The notes below the pieces were generated by a model. The model worked only from the letters and a program-made list of their open reading frames with translations, did not search any database and was not told where the DNA came from. From Candidatus Methylomirabilota bacterium (GTDB lineage: Bacteria; Methylomirabilota; Methylomirabilia; Rokubacteriales; CSP1-6), in the NCBI GenBank assembly GCA_035709005.1, contig DASTFB010000080.1, forward strand, positions 1-64,000: a DNA stretch of 64,000 nucleotides. The letters run 5' to 3'. A program made the position numbers and the translations under genes. This document shows, piece after piece, positions 17,852 to 26,631 of this stretch (the first letter of the stretch is position 1; every line of letters starts with the position of its first letter).

Positions 17852-18898
17852 TCAGGTCAGCGGAAAGGTCACCACGTGGAGCACGTGGGCCTCGGGACGC
17901 ACGCGCTGGCCCGTGGTGAACGCCGCCGCCGAAGGCTGCGAGGAGTGCACGCGGCGGCCCGAGGCCAGCCCCAGGCAGTAGAGCGTCTCCGGCCCGCGGA
18001 AGTAGCGCCGCAAGATGACGGCCTGGCCGTCCGGGGCCGGTACGAACGTGATGTCGTCGGGGCGGATCATCACGCTCACCTGCTCCCCCGGCTCCCGATC
18101 TTCCACGTTTCGGAACACGCCGACCTCGGTGACGATGCCCTCCGAGGTCACCAGCCCGGGCAGGAAATCGGCGGCGCCGACGAACTCGGCCACGAAGGGC
18201 GATGCCGGATGGTGATAGATCGCTTCCGGCGACGCCAGCTGCTCGAGTCGTCCCTGGTCGAGGACGCCCACGACGTCGGCGATCGTGAAGGCCTCCTCCT
18301 GGTCGTGGGTGACGAAGACGGCGGTGGCGCCTGTCGCCCGCAGCACCTTTTCCACCTCGTCGCGCATCTGGGCGCGGAGGTCGGCGTCGAGGTTGGAGAA
18401 GGGCTCATCGAGCAGGACGAGGGTGGGGGCGGGGGCCAGGGCCCGGGCGACGGCCACTCGCTGCTGCTGGCCGCCGCTGAGCTCGTGGGGGTAGCGTCGC
18501 GCGAAGTCGGCCAGGCCGACCAGGTCGAGCACGCTGCGCACGCGCTCACGCCGTCGCTCGCGGGGCAGGGCGTGCAGGCCGAAGCCGACGTTGGCCTCCA
18601 CCGTGAGGTGGGGGAACAGCGCGTAGTCCTGGAAGACCACTCCCACGCCTCGCCCTTCCGGCGGGACCGCGATCCCCCGCTCCGCGTCCGCCATCAACCG
18701 GCCGGCGATGATCACCTGTCCCGCGTCGGGGCTCTCGAACCCGGCGATGAGCCGGAGCGTGGTGGTCTTGCCGCAGCCCGAAGGGCCGAGCAGGGCGAGG
18801 ATCTGCCCCGGCTCGACGGCGAGCGTCAGGCCGTCAACCGCCGGCGGGCGGTCGGCGCCGAAGCGCTTGGTCAGGCGGGCCAGGGTGAGAAGCGCCAC
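17852..18898 (-). CDS. ABC transporter ATP-binding protein (FbpC/PotA type)
   Basis: ATPase subunit of an importer for ferric iron, spermidine/putrescine or sulfate-like substrates. The 348-aa protein has Walker A LGPSGCGKTT (about residue 38), Q-loop FQDYALFPHL, signature LSGGQQQRVAVARAL, Walker B LVLLDEPFSNLD and switch FVTHDQEEA. A C-terminal TOBE domain (VSVMIRPDDITF) is typical of this branch. No permease or binding-protein gene adjoins it, so it may energise a transporter encoded elsewhere. The start is GTG. Confidence 0.9.
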   Translation of the reverse strand: MALLTLARLTKRFGADRPPAVDGLTLAVEPGQILALLGPSGCGKTTTLRLIAGFESPDAGQVIIAGRLMADAERGIAVPPEGRGVGVVFQDYALFPHLTVEANVGFGLHALPRERRRERVRSVLDLVGLADFARRYPHELSGGQQQRVAVARALAPAPTLVLLDEPFSNLDADLRAQMRDEVEKVLRATGATAVFVTHDQEEAFTIADVVGVLDQGRLEQLASPEAIYHHPASPFVAEFVGAADFLPGLVTSEGIVTEVGVFRNVEDREPGEQVSVMIRPDDITFVPAPDGQAVILRRYFRGPETLYCLGLASGRRVHSSQPSAAAFTTGQRVRPEAHVLHVVTFPLT

Positions 18899-18935
18899 TG
18901 AGGCTCATTCTAATCGCAGTGGCCTGCCCGCGGGC

Positions 18936-19895
18936 TCACGACACCGGGGTGAGGGGTGGCTTGCCCTCCAGCACGGCCAGGCAGTTGCGGACTGCGAGGA
19001 CGGCCATGGCCAACCGCGTGTCGTGCGAGGCGCTGGCGATGTGCGGAGCCAGCACCACGTTGCGCAGCGGCAAGAGACCGGGGTGGATCTTGGGCTCTTC
19101 CTCGAACACGTCGAGGCCGGCCCCGGCGATCCAGCCTTCGGCCAGCGCCCGTGCCAGCGCCGCCTCGTCCACGATGGGGCCACGGGCGGCGTTGACCAGG
19201 ATGGCCGTCTTCTTCATCCGGCGCAGCGCCGGCTCGTCGATCAGGTGCCGCGTCTCGGGCAGGAACGGGGTGTGGACGGTGACGAAGTCGGACTCCGCCA
19301 GCAGCGTGTGCCGGTCGGTGTGGGTGGCGTTCAGCTCGCGCTCGATCGCGGGGTCCGCGCGCAGGGCGTCGTGATAGAGGATGTGCATCCCGAAGCCGCC
19401 GGCCCGACGCGCGACGGCGCGCCCGATGCGGCCGAAGCCCAGGACGCCGAGCGTCTTGCCGTACACGTCCAGCCCCCAGAGCAGATCCCACTTCCACGCC
19501 TTCCACAGGCCGGAGCGGGCGTACTGGTCGGCCTCGACCACACGCCGGGCGGCGGCCATGAGCAGGGCCCAGGCGAAGTCGGCCGTGGTCTCCGTCAGCA
19601 CGTCGGGGGTGTTGGTGACGATGACGCCGCGCCGTCGGGCCGCGGCCAGATCGATGTTGTTGTAGCCCACGGCGACGTTCGCGACCACCTTGAGATCCGG
19701 ACTGGGGGCCAGGACCTCGTCGTCGATGGTCGAGATGATGTGGCAGATGAGGCCGGCCTTGCCCCTGAGGCGCCGGATCAGCTCGTCCTTTGAGAAGGGC
19801 TGGTCCTCGGGGTTGTAGTCAACCGTAAAATCGGCCGGGATCAGCCGCCGGGCCTCCTCGGGCAAAACGTTTGATATCAAAATACTTTTCGCCAT
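18936..19895 (-). CDS. D-2-hydroxyacid dehydrogenase (glyoxylate/hydroxypyruvate reductase type)
   Basis: NAD(P)H-dependent reductase of 319 aa that interconverts 2-oxo acids and D-2-hydroxy acids, most likely glyoxylate or hydroxypyruvate. The dinucleotide fold carries LGVLGFGRIGRAVARR (about residues 150-165). The catalytic arginine is in VNAARGPIVDE, the glutamate in AGLDVFEEEP and the histidine in LAPHIASAS. The closest named group is GyaR/GhrB. It is transcribed divergently from groES, sharing a 100-bp intergenic region. Confidence 0.9.
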   Translation of the reverse strand: MAKSILISNVLPEEARRLIPADFTVDYNPEDQPFSKDELIRRLRGKAGLICHIISTIDDEVLAPSPDLKVVANVAVGYNNIDLAAARRRGVIVTNTPDVLTETTADFAWALLMAAARRVVEADQYARSGLWKAWKWDLLWGLDVYGKTLGVLGFGRIGRAVARRAGGFGMHILYHDALRADPAIERELNATHTDRHTLLAESDFVTVHTPFLPETRHLIDEPALRRMKKTAILVNAARGPIVDEAALARALAEGWIAGAGLDVFEEEPKIHPGLLPLRNVVLAPHIASASHDTRLAMAVLAVRNCLAVLEGKPPLTPVS

Positions 19896-19917
19896 TGGTC
19901 GTCCTCAAATTTTTGAC

Positions 19918-19946
19918 TTGATCCGCTCCCGAGGCGCGGCTATATT
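19918..19946 (+). promoter_or_regulatory. groESL promoter
   Basis: TTGATC (19918-19923), 17-bp spacer, TATATT (19941-19946). The -10 hexamer overlaps the CIRCE operator, so a bound repressor would block polymerase. An alternative -35, TTGACT at 19913, would leave a 22-bp spacer. Confidence 0.65.
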
Positions 19947-19971
19947 AGCACTCGCTTTCGGGGAGTGCTAA
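19945..19971. promoter_or_regulatory. CIRCE operator (HrcA site)
   Basis: Perfect inverted repeat TTAGCACTC, nine bases, GAGTGCTAA: the complete CIRCE consensus bound by the heat-shock repressor HrcA. It lies just upstream of groES, so groES-groEL should be derepressed on heat shock. Confidence 0.97.
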
Positions 19972-20065
19972 TAGATATCCGGAGGCCATCGTGGCAACAG
20001 CCAAGCGTACAGCCGGGAAGGCAGCCAGTACAGTCCAGCACCAGAACAAGGAGGCGAAGAGGGTT

Positions 20066-20353
20066 ATGAAGATTCGTCCGCTGCATGACCGCATCCTGGT
20101 GGAGCGGGTCGAGGAGCAGGAGGTCCGCCGGGGCGGAATCATCATCCCCGACACGGCCAAGGAGAAGCCCCAGGAGGGCAAGGTCGTGGCCGTCGGCAAC
20201 GGCAAGGTGTCGGAGGACGGCAAGAAGATCCCGCTCGACGTCAAGGCCGGGGACAAGATCCTGTTCGGCAAGTATTCGGGCTCGGAAGTGAAGATCGACG
20301 ACAAAGAATACCTGATCCTTCGCGAGGAGGACGTCCTCGCCATTTTGGAGTAA
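20066..20353 (+). CDS. groES: Co-chaperonin GroES
   Basis: Ten-kilodalton lid of the GroEL chaperonin. From ATG 20066 the product is 95 aa, the standard length, starting [16 protein letters not shown]. It has the mobile loop [22 protein letters not shown] and ends [14 protein letters not shown]. An in-frame GTG at 19991, preceded by GGAGG five bases upstream, would add a basic 25-residue leader ([20 protein letters not shown]...); the ATG also has GGAGG, but 12 bases upstream. CIRCE-controlled and followed by groEL after 25 bp. Confidence 0.95.
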   Translation: MKIRPLHDRILVERVEEQEVRRGGIIIPDTAKEKPQEGKVVAVGNGKVSEDGKKIPLDVKAGDKILFGKYSGSEVKIDDKEYLILREEDVLAILE

Positions 20354-20375
20354 CCATCCCCAAGGAGGGACGTGA

Positions 20376-22001
<1,626 letters not shown>

Positions 22002-22027
22002 GCGTGAGGAGGGGAGTCCGTGGTTGA

Positions 22028-22088
22028 GCCCGCGCGATGCGCGGGCGGCGGCCCGGGCCGGGCAACCGGCCCGGGCCGTATCGTTTTT
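22028..22088 (+). terminator. Rho-independent terminator of groESL
   Basis: A 12-bp perfect stem (GGCCCGGGCCGG at 22050-22061 paired with 22066-22077) capped by GCAA is followed by GTATCGTTTTT. A smaller hairpin, GCCCGCGCGATGCGCGGGC, sits just before it. Confidence 0.85.
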
Positions 22089-22100
22089 GGGACCTTGACC

Positions 22101-22129
22101 TTGCTGCCTGAAGGGATGTTTGATAGCCT
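22101..22129 (+). promoter_or_regulatory. Candidate promoter of the rpsF operon
   Basis: TTGCTG (22101-22106), 17-bp spacer, TAGCCT (22124-22129), directly after the groEL terminator and 20 bp before rpsF. The match to consensus is weak; position is the main support. Confidence 0.35.
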
Positions 22130-22148
22130 AAGGCGCTTTTGAGAGGGG

Positions 22149-22499
22149 GTGAGAAGTCTGCGGGCGTACGAAATTCTCGTGATCATGGATCCTCGGCCCA
22201 CCGACGAGGAAGTCGCGGCCATGCTGGTGCAGCTCGGTGAGCAGATCAAGGGGCTGGGGGCCGAGGTCACCAACGTCGAAAACTGGGGTAAGCGCCGCCT
22301 CGCCTACGACATCCGGAAGCAGCGGGAGGGCACCTACGGGGTGCTCACGGTCAGCGCGGAGCCGGCGACGATCAAGGAATTCGAGCGGCAGCTGCGCCTC
22401 AACGAGAACGTCCTGCGTTTCCTCTCGACTCGCGTGCCCATCCGGAAGCGGGCTCGGTCGGCGAAGCCCACGCAGGAGGTCCTCGAGGAGGTCGGCTGA
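22149..22499 (+). CDS. rpsF: Small ribosomal subunit protein bS6
   Basis: 30S protein that binds 16S rRNA as a heterodimer with bS18. The 116-aa product has the signature YEILVIMDPRPTDEEVAAM and GKRRLAYDIRKQREGTYGVL. The GTG start gives three residues before RAYEIL; a CTG at 22158 is the only near alternative. First gene of the rpsF-ssb-rpsR-rplI-dnaB operon; its stop shares bases with the ssb start (TGATG). Confidence 0.95.
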   Translation: MRSLRAYEILVIMDPRPTDEEVAAMLVQLGEQIKGLGAEVTNVENWGKRRLAYDIRKQREGTYGVLTVSAEPATIKEFERQLRLNENVLRFLSTRVPIRKRARSAKPTQEVLEEVG

Positions 22500-22915
22500 T
22501 GGCGAGCCTCAACAAAGTTCTCCTGATCGGCAACCTGACTCGTCCCCCGGAGTTGCGTTACACGCCGAGCGGAACCGCCGTGTCTGACCTCCGCATGGCC
22601 GTCAACCGCAACTACACGACGCAGAGCGGCGAGAAGCGCGAGGACGCCTGCTTCGTCACCGTCGTGGTGTGGGGCAAGCAGGCGGAGAGCTGCAGCGAGT
22701 ACCTCGACAAGGGCAGTCAGATCTTCGTCGAGGGGCGGCTGCAGACACGGGACTGGGAGGGCAAGGATGGTCAGAAGCGCACGGTCACCGAGGTCGTGGC
22801 CGAGCGCGTGCAGTTCATGTCCCGGACGAAGGGCGCCCCGGCCGCCGCCGTGCCCGCCGCGGCGCCGGCCTTCGCCGAGGAGCCTGCCGGAAACGACGAC
22901 GACGTGCCGTTCTGA
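22499..22915 (+). CDS. ssb: Single-stranded DNA-binding protein
   Basis: Coats single-stranded DNA in replication and repair. The 138-aa protein has an N-terminal OB fold (NKVLLIGNLTRPPELRYTPS, FVTVVVWGKQAESC, IFVEGRLQTRDWEGKDG), an Ala/Pro-rich linker and the conserved acidic tip DDDVPF that recruits partner proteins. It is translationally coupled to rpsF and precedes rpsR, a standard arrangement. Confidence 0.97.
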   Translation: MASLNKVLLIGNLTRPPELRYTPSGTAVSDLRMAVNRNYTTQSGEKREDACFVTVVVWGKQAESCSEYLDKGSQIFVEGRLQTRDWEGKDGQKRTVTEVVAERVQFMSRTKGAPAAAVPAAAPAFAEEPAGNDDDVPF

Positions 22916-22945
22916 GCCTTCGGAGAAGGCTGGAGGAGAGACGCG

Positions 22946-23194
22946 ATTCCGACGCCACAAAAGCCCGTCAAGCGCCGCCGTTTCGGCCGGCGCAAGGTCT
23001 GCAAGTTCTGCGTCGAGAAAGTGGACCTGGTCGATTACAAGGACGTGCGCCGGCTGAGGAGCTACATCAGCGAGCGGGGCAAGATCATTCCCCGGCGCAT
23101 CTCGGGTAGCTGCGCCCGGCACCAGCGCCAGCTCACGCACGCGGTCCGGCGGGCCCGCACCGTGGCCCTGCTGCCCTACCTCGCCACCGACTAG
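22946..23194 (+). CDS. rpsR: Small ribosomal subunit protein bS18, probable AUU start
   Basis: Partner of bS6 on the 30S platform. The frame reads [21 protein letters not shown]...[46 protein letters not shown] (broken here), 82 aa and clearly bS18, with the zinc-type cysteine pair CKFC. From the ssb stop (22915) to the conserved start there is no in-frame ATG, GTG, TTG or CTG. ATT at 22946 is the only near-cognate initiator at a proper distance from GGAGGAGAG (22932-22940). AUU initiation is known for infC but unusual for rpsR. The first in-frame GTG would remove 25 conserved residues. Confidence 0.9.
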   Translation: MPTPQKPVKRRRFGRRKVCKFCVEKVDLVDYKDVRRLRSYISERGKIIPRRISGSCARHQRQLTHAVRRARTVALLPYLATD

Positions 23195-23205
23195 GCCGGC
23201 CGCAC

Positions 23206-23649
23206 ATGAAGGTCATCCTCCTCGACGACGTGGCCAAGCTCGGGCGCCGGGGCGAAGTCCGCGACGTTTCCGACGGCTACGCCCGCAACTTTCTTATTCC
23301 CAAGAAGCTGGCCCTCACCGCCACGCCCGGCAACCTCAAGAACCTGACCCAGATCAGGACGCAGCAGGACACGAAGGCCCAGCGCATCAAGGGCGACGCC
23401 GAGGCGCTGGGCGCCCGGATCGAGGGGCTCGTCTTCGAGGTGACGCGGCAGGCGTCGGAGGAAGGCAAGCTGTTCGGCTCGGTCACGGCCCAGGACCTCG
23501 TCGATTTTCTCGCGGGCCAGGACGTGAAGGTCGAGCGGCGTCGCATCCAGCTCGACGAGCCGATCAAGGCGCTGGGGGAAACCACCGTGCCGGTTCGGCT
23601 GCATCCCGAGGTGACCGCGCAGCTTCGTGTGAACGTCGTCCGCGAGTAA
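23206..23649 (+). CDS. rplI: Large ribosomal subunit protein bL9
   Basis: 50S protein that bridges neighbouring ribosomes. The 147-aa product starts MKVILLDDVAKLGRRGEV with the family signature DGYARNFLIPKKLA, then a long connecting helix and the C-terminal domain (LFGSVTAQDLVDFL). It begins 11 bp after rpsR. The rplI-dnaB spacing (176 bp) is larger than elsewhere in the operon and may hold an internal control region. Confidence 0.96.
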   Translation: MKVILLDDVAKLGRRGEVRDVSDGYARNFLIPKKLALTATPGNLKNLTQIRTQQDTKAQRIKGDAEALGARIEGLVFEVTRQASEEGKLFGSVTAQDLVDFLAGQDVKVERRRIQLDEPIKALGETTVPVRLHPEVTAQLRVNVVRE

Positions 23650-23691
23650 CGTCCGCGCGCGCCGCAACGTCGGCGCGCCCGAGACCCTGCT

Positions 23692-23744
23692 GTATCCACC
23701 GGTGTCCACTTGCTGCCCCCTGCCTATCCCCATCGTTGTCCACC
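23692..23744. promoter_or_regulatory. Cluster of DnaA-box-like sequences before dnaB
   Basis: Three same-strand matches lie within 53 bp: GTATCCACC, GTGTCCACT and TTGTCCACC (23736-23744). All share TCCAC with the DnaA box TTATCCACA, and the last differs from TTGTCCACA at one base. A TTGACG at about 23771 lacks a good -10. The cluster could link dnaB expression to DnaA or be chance. Confidence 0.25.
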
Positions 23745-23825
23745 GGCGCGGCACATTTTGCAGAATTTTGTTGACGACGAGCGGGCGTCCGCTTGAGGAT
23801 CAGCGCGAATGTTTTTCAGTGAGGC

Positions 23826-26141
23826 GTGCCGATAAGTCCGCTGGAAGTTCCCTCGCGGATTCCCCCCCATAACCTCGACGCCGAGCGCGCCGTCCTGGGG
23901 GCCGTGCTGCTCGAAGGCCGGGAGACGTTGCCGCGGGTCATCGAGCTCCTGCGCCGCACCGACTTCTATACGGAAGCGCATCGGACCATCTACGAGACGA
24001 TGCTCCGGCTGTTCGACCGCGGGGAGCCGGTCGACCTCATCACGCTGAGCGAAGAGCTGCGGCGGATCGCTGCCCTGGAGGCCGTCGGCGGCCCCGCCGC
24101 CCTGGCGCTCCTGGTCGAGCACGCCTCCATCGCCGCCCACCTCGGGTCCTACGCCACCATCGTGCGCGACATGGCCGTGCTGCGTGAGCTCATCCAGACG
24201 TCGACGCAGATCATCACCCAGGCCTTCGACGCCAAGGAGGACGTGCAGAGCCTGGTCGATGATGCCGAGCGCCGGATCTTCGGGCTCGCCGAGCGCCGGC
24301 TGGAGGGCAGCGCCCTGCCCGTCGGCAGGATCCTCAAGAACACCTTCGAGTACATCGAACGGCTCTACGAGCGGAAGGAGCACGTCACCGGCGTGGCCAC
24401 GGGCTTCGAGAAGCTCGACCTGGAGACGTCGGGTCTGCAGCCCTCGGACTTCGTGATCATCGCCGGCCGCCCGAGCATGGGCAAGACCGCATTCTGTCTC
24501 AACATCGCCCAGCACGTGGGGATCGTGCTCGGCGGCAAGGTCCTGTTCCTCAGCCTGGAGATGTCCGCGCCCCAGCTGGTGCAGCGGATGCTCTGCTCGG
24601 AGGCGAAGGTGGACTCCCAGGGTGTGCGCACGGGACGGCTCTCGGCCTCCGACTGGCACCGCCTCACCGCAGCGGCCGGGCGCCTGAGCGAGGCGGCGAT
24701 CTTTATCGATGACTCGCCAGGGCTGACCGTGCTCGAGGCTCGGGCCAAGGCGCGGCGCATGAAGGCCGAGCACGGCCTGGACCTGCTCGTGATCGATTAC
24801 CTGCAGCTCATGCGGGGGCGGGCCTCGATGGAGAGCCGGCAGCAGGAGATCTCGGAGATTTCCCGATCGCTCAAGGCGCTGGCCAAGGAGCTCAACGTGC
24901 CGGTGGTCGCGCTGTCTCAGCTCTCGCGGGCGGTGGAGTCACGGGCCACCCGGGATTTCCGGCCCCAGCTGAGCGACCTGAGAGAGTGCGTGACCGGGGA
25001 CACGCTCGTACTCCTGGCCGACGGGCAGCGGCGTCCGATCGGCGAGCTCGTGGGCGCGACGCCCGAGGTCCTGGCGATGCACGGGACCGGGAGCATCGCT
25101 CCGGCCAAGAGCGAGCGAATCTGGAAGGTCGGCGTCCGCCCGGTATTCCTGATCAGGCTGGCGAGCGGGCGGATGCTGCGAGCCACCGCACAGCACCGTC
25201 TGTTTTCCGGGCAGGGGTGGGTGACCGTCAGCGGGCTGGCAGTGGGCGACCGCCTCGCTGTCGCTCGTCGACTGCCCGAGCCCGCTGCGCGGGATGCGTG
25301 GCGCGACCTTCGAGTGGCCCTGATGGGTCAGCTGTTCAGCGGGAACTTCGGGCAACGCTCCCATCAGAAGCGGATTCCTCGGGCCGCGTTCATGCTCTCG
25401 AACCGGCAGATCGCCCTGCTGCTTCGCCGCCTGTGGGCCACCCACGGCACCATCGCGGTACGCCGCCACTCGCGGGGCAGCCATGGCGTCTCCTACAGCA
25501 CCAACAGGCCGGGCGCTTCGACCAACAAACCAGGCTACCGCCCTTCGTTCTTTGTCCCCGTATCGGGGGCGTCGCAGTTGCGGCGATTCCTCGATACCGT
25601 CGGCGCCTTTGGCCCCCGTCGCGCTCAGGCGGAGCGTCTCAAGGGCTGGTTAGCGGCTCGGAAGGCCAACACGAATGTCGACACGGTGCCGCTCGGGGAC
25701 GTCGACCGCGTCAGGGCACTGACGCGCGAGAAAGGCCTCTCTACTGGACGAATGGCAGCGCTTCGCGGCACCGCGTACAGAGGAGGGGTACTGCGGTCGC
25801 GCGCGACGGACGACCTCTTCTGGGATCGGATCGTCGCGATTTCGCCTGACGGGGAAGCCGAGGTGTTCGACCTGACGGTCCCCGGTCCGGCCTCCTGGCT
25901 CGCGGACGGAATCGTCAGCCATAATAGCGGCGCGCTCGAGCAGGACGCCGACCTCATTCTCTTCCTCTATCGTCCCTCGGTCTACAAGGAGGACCTGCCT
26001 CCCGACGAGGCCAACATCACCGAGCTCATCATCGGGAAGCAGCGTAATGGCCCGGTGGGCACGGTGAAGGTCGTCTTCCTGCCCCAGTACGCCCGCTTCG
26101 AGAACGTCGCGGATCTGCACCGCCAGCCGCAGCCGTTCTGA
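23826..26141 (+). CDS. dnaB: Replicative DNA helicase DnaB with intein
   Basis: Hexameric 5'-3' helicase of the replication fork. The precursor is 771 aa; removing the 313-residue intein leaves 458 aa, the normal size. The N-terminal domain (PPHNLDAERAVLGAVLL) is followed by a linker and the RecA-like motor with Walker A GRPSMGKTAF (about residue 215), LFLSLEMSA, DYLQLM and SQLSRAVE. The intein splits LSDLRE from SGALEQDADL, the site usually called DnaB-b. The rest of the motor (LIIGKQRNGPVGTVKVVFLPQYARFEN, broken) follows it. The start is GTG 23826 with GAGG upstream. Confidence 0.95.
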   Translation: MPISPLEVPSRIPPHNLDAERAVLGAVLLEGRETLPRVIELLRRTDFYTEAHRTIYETMLRLFDRGEPVDLITLSEELRRIAALEAVGGPAALALLVEHASIAAHLGSYATIVRDMAVLRELIQTSTQIITQAFDAKEDVQSLVDDAERRIFGLAERRLEGSALPVGRILKNTFEYIERLYERKEHVTGVATGFEKLDLETSGLQPSDFVIIAGRPSMGKTAFCLNIAQHVGIVLGGKVLFLSLEMSAPQLVQRMLCSEAKVDSQGVRTGRLSASDWHRLTAAAGRLSEAAIFIDDSPGLTVLEARAKARRMKAEHGLDLLVIDYLQLMRGRASMESRQQEISEISRSLKALAKELNVPVVALSQLSRAVESRATRDFRPQLSDLRECVTGDTLVLLADGQRRPIGELVGATPEVLAMHGTGSIAPAKSERIWKVGVRPVFLIRLASGRMLRATAQHRLFSGQGWVTVSGLAVGDRLAVARRLPEPAARDAWRDLRVALMGQLFSGNFGQRSHQKRIPRAAFMLSNRQIALLLRRLWATHGTIAVRRHSRGSHGVSYSTNRPGASTNKPGYRPSFFVPVSGASQLRRFLDTVGAFGPRRAQAERLKGWLAARKANTNVDTVPLGDVDRVRALTREKGLSTGRMAALRGTAYRGGVLRSRATDDLFWDRIVAISPDGEAEVFDLTVPGPASWLADGIVSHNSGALEQDADLILFLYRPSVYKEDLPPDEANITELIIGKQRNGPVGTVKVVFLPQYARFENVADLHRQPQPF
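24987..25925 (+). mobile_element. DnaB intein with degenerate LAGLIDADG endonuclease
   Basis: A 313-residue protein intron. It begins CVTGDTLVLLADGQ (Cys1) and has block B ATAQHRLFSGQGWV (TxxH). It ends VFDLTVPGPASWLADG then IVSHN before Ser+1, so all residues needed for self-splicing are present. The central part aligns in position with a LAGLIDADG homing endonuclease, but the two catalytic motifs read LMGQLFSGN and LRRLWATHGTI. The expected aspartates are lost, so it can probably splice but not cut DNA. Confidence 0.9.
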
Positions 26142-26282
26142 GCCGCGACCGGCGTCTCAGCGCAGTAAAAAGGCCAGGAACTTTCACTGTCTGCTTCCCG
26201 GGTACCCCACTGGAAGCGTTTAGTTTTCAGCTGGTTGCCTCAAAAAGCCGGGGTGGCTCACACGCTGGAACGGCTCTTGCCA

Positions 26283-26323
26283 ATGGATAGCCTCCGAGCG
26301 GTCATGCTCAGGAGGCTATCCAT
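26283..26323 (+). promoter_or_regulatory. Hairpin covering the ribosome-binding site of the zinc-ribbon gene
   Basis: ATGGATAGCCTCC (26283-26295) pairs perfectly with 26311-26323. GAGC/GCTC extends the stem inwards to a 6-nt loop with one bulged A. The stem contains the Shine-Dalgarno AGGAGG and the first two bases of the ATG at 26322, so translation would be blocked while it is folded. Confidence 0.7.
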
Positions 26324-26507
26324 GAGTTGCGGGTGCCGTGTAGACGTTGCGTATCAGTTCCACCAGCTCGCCTGCATGGAGTGCGGCGCCGCCTGTTGCC
26401 CGGCGTGTGGCGTCCAGCTCGAATCGGTGACGTACTGCGAGCGATGCGCTCGGTCGTTGCTGGGTTACGCTCCCATCCGCCCCGAAGGGCGGTTCGATCT
26501 GCACTGA
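26322..26507 (+). CDS. Small cysteine-rich zinc-ribbon protein
   Basis: A 61-aa protein with eight cysteines and two histidines: CGCR near the start, CMECGAACCPACG and YCERCARSL. This resembles a zinc-ribbon or B-box-like fold, with no catalytic domain. The frame is open 29 codons further upstream, but ATG 26322 has AGGAGG six bases before it. It stands alone between dnaB and the AlkA gene. I do not recognise the family; the cysteine spacing suggests metal binding, and the RBS hairpin suggests regulated translation. Confidence 0.65.
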   Translation: MSCGCRVDVAYQFHQLACMECGAACCPACGVQLESVTYCERCARSLLGYAPIRPEGRFDLH

Positions 26508-26526
26508 AGCAGGCCCGGACATTCCT

Positions 26527-26562
26527 CCGGCGCCGGGGTCCTCGGTGAGGCCCCGGCGCCGG
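26527..26562 (+). terminator. Strong GC hairpin after the zinc-ribbon gene
   Basis: CCGGCGCCGGGG pairs perfectly with 26551-26562 across a 12-nt loop. No T-tract follows, so it is a possible but not typical terminator. Confidence 0.4.
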
Positions 26563-26631
26563 CCCCCGACCCGCGGCCCCGTCAACTCGCCGTCGACGCT
26601 CTGATACACTTGATCCCCGCGTGATTCGCGA

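Noticed and set aside
19913-19946. TTGACT at 19913 as the groESL -35
   Set aside because: The spacer to TATATT would be 22 bp; TTGATC at 19918 gives 17 bp.
22913-22948. Readthrough of the ssb UGA into rpsR as a second selenocysteine or fusion
   Set aside because: ssb ends with its normal DDDVPF tip and no suitable hairpin follows; an AUU start for rpsR is simpler.
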